Positions 12,201-23,936 of a stretch of 64,000 nucleotides of DNA are shown in pieces (within the stretch, counting starts at the first letter, position 1; each line of letters opens with the position of its first letter). The stretch comes from Trichoderma breve. Its lineage: Eukaryota > Ascomycota > Sordariomycetes > Hypocreales > Hypocreaceae. Location: NCBI RefSeq assembly GCF_028502605.1, contig NC_079237.1, forward strand, positions 1,178,001 to 1,242,000. Direction: 5' to 3'. The translations under genes and the position numbers were made by a program. The notes below the pieces were generated by a model. That model saw only the letters and a program-made list of their open reading frames with translations. It made no database searches and was not told the origin of the DNA.

Positions 12201-14333
12201 TATTTAATTGGCTTGCAGGTGTCTCTTCGTGTTCACGTAACTCATCATCTCCCTTTTGAATGTTGGGATCCTTAGTGGAGCTGAGTGTATCTTTCAGCAA
12301 TAATACATCTGAAGCCTCTTCTTCGGATGTCTTGACTTTGCCGTCGTCACCAAGGTAGGAAAACTGATCATCGAGATGCGTGAGAATTTCTTTAGTATGA
12401 TTGCTCACATCTTGAGAGTCGCGCATCGATGTGGTACCTTGCTCAGGCTTTGACCAATTTTCGTCGCTGCTGTCAAGCGTGATGATTGTAGGGAGACTCT
12501 TATTTTCGGGGTTTAAGTAAATTTTGGCTTCTGCTCCGGATCTTTGATCTTTGGTCTCGGCGGGCTCGCTGTACGATCGAGTGCTGATGGGAGGCCTTGC
12601 ATGTCTAGGCGGTCTTGGCGTTGAAGTTCTTTTCGCTACCGCTCTTCTTTCGTCAGAAGAGGAATTCCCATCATACCTATCCTCAGAATGGCGTGATGTG
12701 CTGGCTTTTGAGCTGTGGCGACGGTCGCGATGTGCGTAATCAAGTAATAAAAGTCTTCTAATGCCCGAACGATTGCTGATCCGACTAGAAACACTCGATG
12801 AGCGCGATGCTGGGGTCTTTCGCTCGATAAGATAAAATTTAAGTACCGATGGCTTCGTTGCTTTTGCGATTTCGACCCATCTTTCAGCCGTTATTACTTC
12901 GTCTGCCTCGTCTACTAGCTCATAGTCCATAATACTCATGAGATTGCCGTGAACAGTAAATATCACATGTCGAAAGAGATCTACCCATGGCGTCTTTGAC
13001 GATATACTCATGCTATGCTGTGAACCATTTGTGTCGATAACCTCAATTCTTAAGGGTTGCTTGAAATAGTCGGTACGCTTCTCAATTGAGCCACCAAGCA
13101 AATCGTCCGTTGGTCGGTCTGAAAGGGTTATCAGGATATCTGACCCTATCACAAGACACCACAATTGATTGACATATAAGGTATCATTTGACTGACTGCC
13201 CGCCGACATCTTGTGTATAACTTGATGCTTGCCCCTGCTTGTTACGACATCAAATCCGTAAAGATTCTGAAGGAGAGTTCGAGGATAGTATTCATCTCTT
13301 TCACGAGACCCGTGGGTATTTCTCGACGACGCCAACTCCGCAAATGGGAACGCAATAAAAATGACAGGTTCTGTGACTACAAAATTGCGCGAGTCGTGAG
13401 GCATGTGACGGGTGCCAGTAAAACGCACAACCGAGCCCGGCTCGATGTATGCTCCATTCTCTGCTTCTCGGAGAAAAGACCTTTCGACAGTTTCAAGTAG
13501 TAAGATGGCGACTCTTCGAATATCTCCATTAATTATTGGGCAGTCCATGACGAGTTTCTGCATCATCATTAGTCAGTGCAATCAGGAATAATAAGCCATG
13601 GTATCCTACTTCCAGAACCTTTACGCTCATCGAAGAACGTTGAACATGGCTAGCTAAGGAGTCAATTTTCTAAGGAGATTTTGAAGGACGATGTGATTAC
13701 TTACAGCCATTTGGCTTGCACCAATGCAGAATCCTCATCGTCTTTGCTAGGGCCTTGTGGGCAAAAAAGCGTGATTTTTTCTTGTCCCATCTCACCTATA
13801 GAATACTTTATTGAATAGATTGATTGGAGGTGCGTTGTACCAATCTTTTTATCGTAGCTCTTTTCAACTTTCCACGCTGAGTTTGAGTCTGCAAGATTTG
13901 TATAAAGAGGCAAGCTTTGTTCGTTATTACTTGGGAGAGTCACTGTGCACGACAGGCCGGCATCCTCAACTTCTTCGGCTTTTTTCCCGTCATTTTCAAT
14001 CCCTTCAACAAAGTTGGGTCTACTGCTGACATTCTCCCCAGCAATTTTATCACCGCTGGGTAGGGGTGGTGTGCCTGATGAAGCGTTTCGAATGTTATAA
14101 GATTCTGTGCTGTAATGGTGCTCCCAGGATGCTGAATCCTCTGGTATGGGTATTTCTTCATAAAGAGAATCAATATTGTGTTTATTTTTATAGGTATTTT
14201 CGTAAAAAGGACGGAATTCCGGTTTAGGTGAGCTCAGCCGTTTACTGTTGGAGGTCCTAGCAGAGATACCTCTGTATCTCCGAAGCGGCTCATCGCCGCT
14301 GTGCCGACGGCGTGGAGAAGGCGAACTGTCCAT
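9273..14333 (-). CDS. Very long CorA-like Mg2+ transporter family protein
   Basis: Four exons (14333-13705, 13649-13625, 13557-11002, 10934-9273) give 1623 aa. Exon 2 is a 25-bp microexon; only with it do the phases fit, and it restores WLHVQR..MS, a segment typical of fungal CorA-like proteins. The C-terminus has the CorA core: a long helical region, then two hydrophobic segments (VFTVVTLFFLPLSFVSSFLG and WITGVPMTVVVLSLAWAY) with the signature GMN at about residues 1482-1484. The N-terminal 1000 residues are mostly polar and disordered (Ser/Arg/Asp/Glu-rich). A Cys/His group (CGDC...HLHEKH) lies early in the last exon. CorA proteins are pentameric Mg2+ channels; for these fungal relatives transport is unproven. 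It is divergent from a HET gene, 465 bp away. The true start could lie further upstream: another frame stays open to about 14547. Confidence 0.8.
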
Positions 14334-14798
14334 TTTCTAGTTCGAATTGTTTTGTAAGCCATTTTTCTAGAAACAGGAATTGCGGAGGGTTGCGGCTCGT
14401 TAGTTCCGCATAGAGAGTCCTAGGATCCGAACCTGTATGCATATCCCGGGCTCGTGTTTGAACCGTGGGATTCAAAGTCGCGGTGTACGGCAGCTGGACT
14501 TCCAAGGGACAGGGATCGGAAGATGGGAGTGTGTACTCATTGGTCAATCCCTAACTCGATAGGCAGATTTTGACATATTAATTCCAGCTAGCATTAGTCT
14601 GGTAGCTGTGACTGCAGTGCCAGTTTGATGTCAGACAAGTGAGCGGGGATGACAGCCTTCCATCGCAATCCTTGGAGGGGTTTATCACTAGGCTGCCGTC
14701 AGCAGTATTGTGGGACATGTGAGAACATGCACCTTTATATAGCTAGGTATAGGTAGAGGGACGCAGAAGCGCATGAGTTGTACGGAGTAGACCTCATA
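14334..14798. promoter_or_regulatory. Shared divergent promoter of CorA-like and HET genes
   Basis: 465 bp separate the start codons of the minus-strand CorA-like gene and the plus-strand HET gene. A TATA-like TTATATAGC stands near 14734, about 65 bp upstream of the HET start. Co-regulation is inferred from the geometry only. Confidence 0.45.
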
Positions 14799-17144
14799 AT
14801 GGAAGAATTAGACTTGAGAAATTTCGACTTAGTGGTGCTTTTTTTTATTTTTTATTTTTTGTTTACTTCTAGGGAGCCGGACGTCAATTTCGATGACCAA
14901 TGTCCCCATTTGCTGCTTGGCCCTCATCGATCCGCAGTCAGGGCCTTTGGGAAGATTGAAGTCAATGTGAGATTGAAAATTCTTGTTGAAGAGGCTGCGC
15001 GGTGCGTCGAATGCAGTCTACTACTCCAAGCTGTGTACAATTTCAAGCCTAGTTGGATCAGTGCCGACAAAAACGGCAAATGGATGCGCGTCGAGAAATG
15101 GAGCACTTACACTGTCAGGCTCTTTTCAAGGAGGATCTCAGTTGGCTCATTTCAGATGCTTCACCGATCAAAGGGTAGGCTACACAGGATGTCTTCTTCA
15201 GCTCATAAACTTGCTTATGCGTTTACTTCTCTATTATTATATACTGACCACACCTATATAGATGAACCTTTTTATGAGTCAGGGGATCCAAACGCTGAGT
15301 CTACCGATATCCTGCGAAGACCTCGGGCTCAAGCATTGGAAGTCATCCCAGATTCATCTTCCAAGGCTGCTATAGATCGCGCCTCTCGATGGCTCTCCCA
15401 TTGTCTTGAGCACGATGAGGCATGTGAATTACCAAACACAGAGTTTATGCCCAAACTACTTATAGATGTCGGTTCTGAGGATGACGCTATAAAACCATTC
15501 CTCTATAAACCCACTGAAGTGACACCATACACATGCCTAAGCTACTGCGGGGGATCCGATACCGAAGATGTTTTGTGGACAACCGCAGAGAATTTGGAAG
15601 CGCACTATGAGTCGATTCCATGGTCCAAGGTACCTCTTGGTATAAGAGACGCCATTATAGTCTGCCGCGGTCTCAAGATTCGCAGCTTGTGGGTAGACTC
15701 TTTGTGTATCATCCACGACGATTCCGTGGCTTGGCGCAGTGATGCGGCAGAAATAAACCGCATTTATCTATATTCTCGGCTTTCAATCGCAGCTCTTGAA
15801 CCGGCGACATGCAAGTCACGATTTTTGGGACCCCAGAAGTTTGCGCACCCTGCCTGGCAGAGTTGCTTTACGGCTGACACTCCACTTAACCCGAAGGAGC
15901 CACCTCTTGAGGTTTTTGTGAGACCATGCCTTGCGGAAAATGCTGAGTACAAGGAGGACTTGTCAAGAAGCTCTCTCGATAAACGAGGATGGTCTCTTCA
16001 GGAAAGTCTAATACCGACCCGTCGGTTGTGCTTCAATGGCAACGAGATGATTTGGCAGTGTCTGTGTCGAACAATATGTGAGTGCGGTCACATATTGTGG
16101 AAGCCTCAATCCTCTGGGTTTGGGCGTTTAGGGACGCATCTCAAGTCGAAGCGCTTGAAAGCAGACGTAGTGCTCTCCGACCCACAGCCAGCATGGCAGA
16201 GCTGGCATCAGTCGGACAGATATGACTATCGTCGAAGCGGCCCCGGGTATCCCAAAAATCCATATAAAAGATGGAGAGACATTGTAGTGGAATACACAAA
16301 GCGCGGTCTTATCCTCCGAAAAGATAAGTTGAATGCTGTCTCAGGGCTGGCTATGCTAGCTCGTGAAAGTCTTCCAGAGAACCCGCAAGATCAAGGATAT
16401 GGACACCCTGAAGAGTATCTGGCGGGCCTTTGGAGAGGAGAATTCCATTTCGACCTTGCATGGATGGTAAAATCACCCGTTGCGGAGCAGGGCATAGCGG
16501 AGAGATCGAGCATCCCAAGTTGGTCATGGGCGTCCGTTAACGCGCCTGTGACGTACAAATTCGACGACCCGGTAGAAACATGGAAGCATACCCCTTATCT
16601 TATAGAACGCGTCAAGGTGGAAAGTGTTACATGCATGAGGGAAGTTACAAACGAGGAAACAAGTAATGTTATAAGTGGCGAGGCCATCTTGACAGGTCTT
16701 ATATCTCATGTGAAGCTGGCTGTGATGCTTGACTCAGGCGGAATGGCGAAAGCATATGTGAGATCTGCAAATTTACGCTCCTATAAGGTGAAACTGGACC
16801 GACCGAGAAGCTTGACAATCCTCTCTGGAGAGCGGCAGAGTGACTGCTGGATGAAAGGTACCTGCCAGCACGGAGATGACTGCTGTAAATGGACGATGGA
16901 AGAACATGATGAGAAGCTTATTTGCATTGTGCTGTTTACATGGACTGCCCCCGTCAACAAGAACGATTACTATGGTAACCCGAGGCCAAATATGGGACCG
17001 GAACCCTGGTTTTTGGTGCTGAAGCCGTCTACTTCGGTTGACGGCGCATTTGAGAGGATAGGTATTGGACATCATGCCCACTGGGACATCGAGAAATGTA
17101 AGCTCTTTGAGGATGAAGAGCTTGCTACAGTGAAAATAGTTTAG
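14799..17144 (+). CDS. HET-domain (heterokaryon incompatibility) protein 1
   Basis: Open over 781 aa from the ATG at 14799. HET domains trigger cell death when activated in fungal non-self recognition. The core is recognisable: YTCLSYCGG (about 244-252), then KVPLGIRDAIIVCRGLKIRSLWVDSLCI, SDAAEINRIYLYSRLSIAAL, and RGWSLQESLI further on. A likely 87-bp intron at 15175-15261 (GTAGGC...TATATAG) is a multiple of three, so it is invisible as a frame break. Removing it joins HRSK to DEPFYESGDP, which fits the family's usual GDP motif better, and gives 752 aa. The first 30 residues are very hydrophobic (FFIFYFLF) and T-rich in DNA, so the true N-terminus is uncertain. The C-terminal half has no domain I recognise. 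Confidence 0.85.
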   Translation: MEELDLRNFDLVVLFFIFYFLFTSREPDVNFDDQCPHLLLGPHRSAVRAFGKIEVNVRLKILVEEAARCVECSLLLQAVYNFKPSWISADKNGKWMRVEKWSTYTVRLFSRRISVGSFQMLHRSKGRLHRMSSSAHKLAYAFTSLLLYTDHTYIDEPFYESGDPNAESTDILRRPRAQALEVIPDSSSKAAIDRASRWLSHCLEHDEACELPNTEFMPKLLIDVGSEDDAIKPFLYKPTEVTPYTCLSYCGGSDTEDVLWTTAENLEAHYESIPWSKVPLGIRDAIIVCRGLKIRSLWVDSLCIIHDDSVAWRSDAAEINRIYLYSRLSIAALEPATCKSRFLGPQKFAHPAWQSCFTADTPLNPKEPPLEVFVRPCLAENAEYKEDLSRSSLDKRGWSLQESLIPTRRLCFNGNEMIWQCLCRTICECGHILWKPQSSGFGRLGTHLKSKRLKADVVLSDPQPAWQSWHQSDRYDYRRSGPGYPKNPYKRWRDIVVEYTKRGLILRKDKLNAVSGLAMLARESLPENPQDQGYGHPEEYLAGLWRGEFHFDLAWMVKSPVAEQGIAERSSIPSWSWASVNAPVTYKFDDPVETWKHTPYLIERVKVESVTCMREVTNEETSNVISGEAILTGLISHVKLAVMLDSGGMAKAYVRSANLRSYKVKLDRPRSLTILSGERQSDCWMKGTCQHGDDCCKWTMEEHDEKLICIVLFTWTAPVNKNDYYGNPRPNMGPEPWFLVLKPSTSVDGAFERIGIGHHAHWDIEKCKLFEDEELATVKIV

Positions 17145-18069
17145 ACTATTTGGGCAATGCAATTTGACCAATCTGTATACATGTATGCGACCCCGTGTAA
17201 GTAGACAAAATGCATAGCCAAGATCGCGCTTGAGTAACAGTCAAATACATACAAACGCGACATACATATTCCATGATCTTTGGAAGATCTCCATTTTAAT
17301 GTCACCCTTTTCATATTTACTCAAGCATATAACGGTCATTTCCCCCATTTATCCACTACCGCAAGAATCACTCGCTAAATCGCTGTAGCATGCGAGCAGA
17401 GCCATCTCTGGGAAAATTCACCTGGATCTAATAACCCGACTTATAATTATCTTCAAGCATAATACATTCATTTTCCTCCAAGGTAACATTCTTCTTTGCA
17501 GTTTCTACTCGCATCTCTTTCATGGTACCCCCACATGAATTTTGGCAGCTGCTTACTGTCCTTGGTTGGCGAAGTTGAACTAAGAGCAATATCTCGTTTT
17601 CCATCAACATTTGCGTCCGTGTTTCAGAAATTACAGCACCACGGATCATAGAAGAGCATATGCTTTTAGAATAATAACAAAAAATGAACCAAAAATCACA
17701 TTCAAGTCATGAGCCCGCTAGAGACACAAGCTGTTCTTGCTTGCTCAGCGCAAATTCACTAGGACCAATCATAGGACTGGAAAAATACAACGGAAATGCA
17801 CGAACGGTTACGACGGAATGTAAGACGAAGATTGTAGATGTTTTATCTCGTCATTTGCCCCATCGGGATTAGCACACGAATATTAATTAATATCGCAGTG
17901 CGTGACTATAGACGAGGCTCAGTCGATGTGCGGGCAACTGAAGTCCCTACTCTTCCGATATCCAGAGCCTGGCTTCAAAGGCGCCCTTCTCTGATGGTTA
18001 CATCGCCCTTCATCGTCGCATTAAACTCTCAATAATGCTTCTCTCCCTTGGCTAGGCGAGAAGATAGCC
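17145..18069. other. Intergenic spacer
   Basis: About 925 bp upstream of the NLR gene. Only short open frames with no recognisable motif; presumably terminator of the HET gene and promoter of the next. Confidence 0.5.
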
Positions 18070-21000
18070 ATGGCGACGAGCTTCGCGACGACAGGCCGCC
18101 TTCAGGTGTTGCGAGAACCAGGTGATCAGTTTCAAGATGGTGTCGAGTAGGACAAATGAGCAACCAGATCCAGCGCAATTCCTTTTCTAACGTAAAAATT
18201 CTAGCATTGTCCTTATTCCTGGTATAGGAACCACCTCGCCAGAAAATTGGCCGTTTGCCGACCGGGATTGGCTCACGAGCCTACCTGGTTCTGGTGCTGG
18301 GGCTCGCATTCTCGCATACGAATATGCTTCCCCATTTGCGGTCACCAAGCCATCATGGGAGTCGATTTTAATGTTAGGCTATGATCTTCTCCAACATTTA
18401 CTTGATGTGCGATCACAGGCAACCTATAATTCTGTAAGTGAAACCCGCGGACTTCGACCACTGAGTTTTTGAATCTGCCGCGGTGATTTTCTGATGCACA
18501 TGCTCTAGGTCGACACAAAACCGATTGTGGTAGTCTGCCACAGTTTAGGTGGTATTGTAGTCAAGCAAGCTTTGTGTGTCGCTAACAAGCAATTTCCTCG
18601 TTACGGATCGATTGTCAATGCCATAGCTGGTGTCATCTTCCTAAGCACTCCGCATCGCTATGGAGACAAGGCCACGAGCTTGTCGCGTTTTCGAGATGTC
18701 CTTGAGGCGACGACGGGAAAAAGCCTAAAGATTCCGAGCGCAAATATTGAGCAAGAAGGTGCCATTCTGCTTGATTTGGCAGATCGGTTCGAAGGAATCT
18801 CATTTCGTACCCCGATACTGTCAGTATACGAGCTACGTGAATCAAAGAATACTTCAACACCATTGCGCCCAAAATATCAACAGGTAATATGAAAGTTTAA
18901 GCTTTTTTTGGTTTATTCATGCTAATCGAAGATTCTAGCTGGTCAACCGCGAAGCTTGCTCGACTCATGCTCCAATGGAAACAGTGATTGGGCTCAATCT
19001 CAATCATAACGATACATGCCTTTTTACCAAGAGCGTTGGAGGCGAAGGCCTATCTGAACTCAACAAATTCATGTATGAGACTTTGCGTGATGCTGTTCAG
19101 CTCGTTGCAATCCGACTCGAGGACCGTATGTAAACCATCTTTAAACCCCAGAGACCAGAATGCTAACAACGTCAAGAGGAGTATCAGTACGCAACAATGA
19201 GCTCTTATTCGCCCACAATAAGCGAAATGCCCCTCAAACGTGAGTTTAAGTTTCATGGTTTACCAAGTCGTTATACTGACACGAATTAGTTGAGCAAATG
19301 GAACTCACCGAATGGCCTTCGAACAACGCAACGGAATGGCCGTCCAATAGAGCAACCGAAGGAACGTCTCTATCAGGCTTTGAACTTGTACATCCTTCAA
19401 CACCAAATCCAGAGACACGAAAAACCCTTCATTTACCGTGTTTCCTTCTCAACACACATACTTCGAATGCCGACTTTTGTGGCCGCGAAGATATCTTGGA
19501 GCGACTTGCCACCGAGCTATTGCCTTCTAAAAACGCTGTGACAGCATCAGGAACTGCTCTGCGGCAATTCGCTCTTTGCGGATTTGGAGGAATCGGAAAG
19601 ACTGAGATAGCTCGCGAGTTTGCCAGACGACACAGAGAATCGTTTGATGCCGTGTTCTGGGTCATAGCGGATGAGATTGCAAAACTTGATCAACATTTCC
19701 AGCAAATCTCGTTGGCACTGGGGCTTGAAACTTCGGCTGAGTGTAAAAGTCAAGTGGTAAGCCGAGAGATTGTGAAAGGATGGCTCTCCAACCCTCGAAA
19801 AAATTTGTCGGGACTGGACGAGTTTGCTCAGCCCGGTCAAGTGAAATCAGAAGCGAACTGGCTGCTCATCTTCGACAACGCAGATGATCCCATGATCCTA
19901 GCTGACTACTGGCCGCAAGGGAGCGGATCAATTCTCATCACTAGCCGTGATCCATTGGCAAAAAGCATGTTTACAAGACGGCCTCAGGGTATAGATCTCG
20001 GTCCACTATCAGAGCAAGACAGCATGTCCCTATTCAATCACCTTACTACGGCTGCTGGTGACTCAGAAGGCGACACCGCACGAAAAATCGCCGATGCACT
20101 TGGCGGAGTGCCATTGGCCATTTCTCAGATGGCAGGCATCATCCGTCGCCAGGACCTTACCTTGGATGAATTTCTGGAGCTCTATGCAGATCACGAAGAG
20201 CATGCTAGCCTTTACGAGACAAAATTTGACACCAATTTGATCACTTATCGCTACTCTCTGTCTACCGTTTGGGCATTTGAGAAATTGAAGCCTCATGCTC
20301 GGCAATTGTTAGAGCTAATCTCATTTCTTGATCCCGATGCTATAGGAGAAGATTTGCTGATGGCAGCGTCTATGGAACTGTTTTCCGACGGCGCACAGTT
20401 CAAGAAGAGTAATTACATGGAAGCTCGATCTGATCTATTACAGTCGTCTCTCGTCTTTAGGGATAAGCAAAAGCAGCAGATATCAGTTCATCGCCTAGTA
20501 CAAGATGCAGTTTTAACAACAATGGATGTCGAAAAGAAGCAATTCATGTTTGGTCAAGTTGCTCGAATCCTTTGGGCTGACTGGCCATCAGCAATGCCTA
20601 AGCCGTCAAGAGAGCCAGTACTACCCAAGCCCAAATCAAGCGGCGGCAGATTACACGTCTCTAGATGGCCCGTATGTGCATCGATTTACCCTCATGTCCT
20701 CAAGATGCACCAACTTTGGTCGACAATATCAGATCTTTCTGAAGCAACTAGCCTGCTTTTCGCAAAACTCCTTGTTGAAGCTGCTTGGTACGTATATTTA
20801 ATACATCCCCAGAAGTCTAATCGTTCGAAATAGCCTAACGTTACCAGGTATCAAAAGGAGCGGGGACGGACACAACATTTCGACGGCTTCTTCTCTACAG
20901 CTATCCGCATATGCGACCCGTCAACACATCCAGATCGAGATGCTCTACTGGCAGATGTTCATTTTTGCTTAGGGGCTGTTGCCATGGATGCAAGCGATTT

Positions 21001-21823
21001 TAATGCAAGTCGCATTCAGAAAGAACTCTCCCTCGAATATGTATCCAAAATTTGCAAGGAATTGGGAACTCAAGATGAGAGATTATACCTCGCTCTCGCA
21101 GAGCTAGGCATCTCGCGCATCCAGGATAAACGATACGAAGAAGGTGAAGCTGCTCTTAAGGAGGCTCTGCGCATGCGCAAAGCTCTCGGCAACTACATTC
21201 CTAGGTCGGGCGAGGCCAATCTAAGCTGGGCTCTTCTCGCGCAGGGTAAACTAGAAGAATGCGACACGCTTCTTCTGGATAGTTTGGCCGGTAGAGAAAA
21301 GGCTTTAGGGAAAGATGACAGGGAATCCGTTCGAACTGGACTGATACTCTATGCGCTTGGCAACCTTCGCGCCGCTCAAGATAGGTGGGAGGAAAGTTTC
21401 GAATACCACCAGAGAGCATGGCGCCATATGCTTGCGACAGTAGGGGAACGAGATTTCTACACAGCAAATGTCTTCCACAAGTTGGCTGAGCACTACATTC
21501 GCTTAGGTCAGAACGAAGAAGCTATGTAAGTGCCGCAATATTTAATTTTAACAGCAAGTGTTTACCTTCTAACGTGTATTAGTGCAATGATCAACTGGGC
21601 GCTGGATATCTGGTCTGTAGATCCGACAGCGCATAAGAATGAGATTGCCCGCACGACTTTTCTCAAAGGAAAGTTGTTTGAAGCAACAGGAAAGGCACAG
21701 AAGGCTTCTATTGCTCTTAGGGTTTCCTGTCGCTTGAGAAAAGAGATTACGAAGGATGATCGCGATGCGAAAAGTTTGACGACTAAAGATTTTGACGAAA
21801 TTGTTGCCTTTTGGGCTCGTTAA
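18070..21823 (+). CDS. NLR-like protein: alpha/beta hydrolase - NB-ARC - TPR
   Basis: Eight exons (18070-18146, 18205-18433, 18509-18883, 18939-19125, 19177-19239, 19290-20787, 20848-21525, 21583-21823) give 1115 aa. The N-terminal part is a lipase/serine-esterase-like fold: VDIVLIPGIG, then the nucleophile elbow CHSLGG (Ser about residue 114). The centre is an NB-ARC ATPase: P-loop GFGGIGKT (about 408-415), Walker B LLIFDNADD (about 502-510), sensor ITSRDP and the GVPLA motif (about 584). The C-terminus has tetratricopeptide-like helical repeats (EEGEAALKEAL, ALGNLRAAQDRWEESFEYHQRA). This is the effector, switch and sensor layout of STAND proteins. Ligand sensing by the repeats is known for the class; here it is inference. 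It is convergent with a CorA-like gene, 238 bp away. Exon 5's acceptor (AAG) is the weakest splice call. Confidence 0.85.
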
Positions 21824-22061
21824 TGATACTCCCTTTTTTTGGTTGACGGTAAAAGAATGTAACAAATTTAATGATTATTATCACACTTCATCAAATCGGA
21901 TTGTAAGCTATGTAGCTAGATAACATTCTAGCTGAAAAAATGCTACATATATATACAGTAGTCCAACAGTCCTTGCGAATATCTACCTCATAATATACCT
22001 AGAGTGTTCAGTAGCGTCTATCGTGGAGGAATTAAGCACCAATCTACTTCATTAGACAAGA

Positions 22062-23936
22062 TTATACCGTATGGCTTGGATCTTTATCACTTCCCCCAGC
22101 GATACTTCTTCTCCTAGCATACAAAACGCCCTTCCAGAGTCTCATCCAGTGCCGTTTCAGGTACTGGTAGTCCCAGAGATAAAACACATAGGCGAACAGT
22201 GTAATCGGGACACACAAGACAAAAAACCACCAAAATCTTACCGCATTCTGCCCTAGCAGATCGACATTCATGCCAAACAGGCTGGAACTAAAATTGAGAG
22301 GAATAAAGAGCGTCGCAAGAATAGTAAGCTTCTTGACGCGTTCTGACTGTTCAATGGCCTTCCGAGATTCCTCAATCGTGGCTTTGTTCATTGCTAGAGT
22401 GATGCCGCTGGTACAAAGATTTGACAACTCAATGCAACGAATACGAAGCTCTTCATAGTCATCCATAACGCCTCTCGTTGTAAAGGTGCCGTCAGAGCTA
22501 CTGGATCCGAAATTTCTGACTGTGTCAGAATCGGATGGCTGCCGCCGCGTGCCAACTCCTAGACTTGGAGGCAATGGACTTTCCGCTCTAGCTCTGCCGA
22601 AGATCTGGTAGCTTCTTTCAGCTAATTTGTTTAGTACAAGAGAAGTATCTTTCAGCTGCTGTGCATGACGAGTGAGAATATTGGAAAAGTACTGAAGGGT
22701 TCCTAGCGCATCAGTCGAAACTCCTTCAACGATGGTGTTTATCTGGATTTGTATTCTAGACTCGATCAAGTTCAGAAACTGAACTTCGGAAAAGGCTGCG
22801 TGTGCAAATAATGGGATGCACATAGAAAGCGGATCTTGTGGTGCTCGACGGGTCAAATCGACAAGCGCAACCAGTGAGTCATATTGTAAAGGTAGAATAG
22901 CTGTACTTTGTTGTATTTGCGATGAGACATTTGCATCCGGATCAAAACGATTTGTGGTTGTTCGAAATGCCATTTTAGGATGGTGTTGAAGAACGGGAAG
23001 TGACGTGGCTTTCGACTCAATATGACTCGTCCATGGTCCCGGAGGAGATTTCTCTAAGGGTCTACCTTGGTCCATCCAAGCAATAACTGTAGCCACGTTT
23101 AGTACACATTGTCCCTTCTCTTACAAGACCCAGCATCATGTCTTACCAGCCCAGCCACTCTCCGTCTTGGTAATACAGAGTGAAATCCATTGTTCAATCA
23201 CAGAGAATGAAGAGCACACTGTAGAATACTCGCGCACCAACGAGTCTCCGCAACATACTCGAGTAGAGCCAAGTTGTTGGATTTTGTACGTCGCAAGTTC
23301 AGCAGCTTGTTCCGAGCGCTGCAGCTGGAGATCCTGTCCGCCGAAATCATCGCGATGAAGGAGCGTGTTTACGCAAAGTCGAAACAAGTTCTTTGAAGAA
23401 CTAGGAAGTGATGGAGTACTATACGCATGTCTGTCAATGCTCGCAGAAAGAAAGTCCATGTGTCGCCTGAAGAACTCCGGATCAATGCCATATTTGCTGC
23501 CAATTGCTGACACCCACGACGGCGAGATGAAGCCCCGAATGAAGACTATTTGCCCCGCGCCTCCCGGCGGAATAGATGTCACCGCGGAAAAGGCTTCATG
23601 CTCGTGCTGACCATACTGCTGCATATCCCACTTTCTTTCCCCACTGTTGTACACGATAACTAAGTCATGGGGCTCTTCAGACTTGGAAACAAATAGAGGC
23701 GCTTCTTCTCTCGGACTTGCTGGGTGAATTAAGCTGCGGTCTTGTAGCATCCATTCTCCAAGGTCGACGAAATTGTTTCCTGGGAAGACTGAGGTGCTTG
23801 AATATCTCCTCGAGAGCGAGATGATTGCTCGGGTATAGTTTTCCGGTGAAGCTATTATAGAGTCAATAAGTAAACCGTGTATTGCTGTCACTTCGATAAA
23901 GCGTCAATCCTTACAAGCGACCTTTCTGCGTTCCAT
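22062..23936 (-). CDS. CorA-like Mg2+ transporter family protein 2
   Basis: Three exons (23936-23915, 23851-23147, 23086-22062) give 583 aa. The first exon is only 22 bp (MERRKVA) and was chosen because the long open frame lacks an ATG, while this ATG, a GTAAGG donor and a TAG acceptor match in phase. The C-terminus carries the CorA pair of membrane segments (LTILATLFIPLNFSSSLFG and WWFFVLCVPITLFAYVFYLW) with GMN at about residue 513. The N-terminal half is soluble and begins with residues typical of fungal CorA-like proteins (FVDLGEWMLQ, IVFIRGFISPSWV). CorA channels carry Mg2+ across membranes; activity of this fungal subgroup is untested as far as I know. It is about a third the length of the CorA-like protein at 9.3-14.3 kb. 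Confidence 0.83.

Noticed and set aside
18070..18140. Earlier donor GTGTCG for exon 1 of the hydrolase NLR
   Set aside because: Its phase leads to a stop soon after the acceptor; the GTAGGA donor at 18147 gives GVDIVLIPG in frame.
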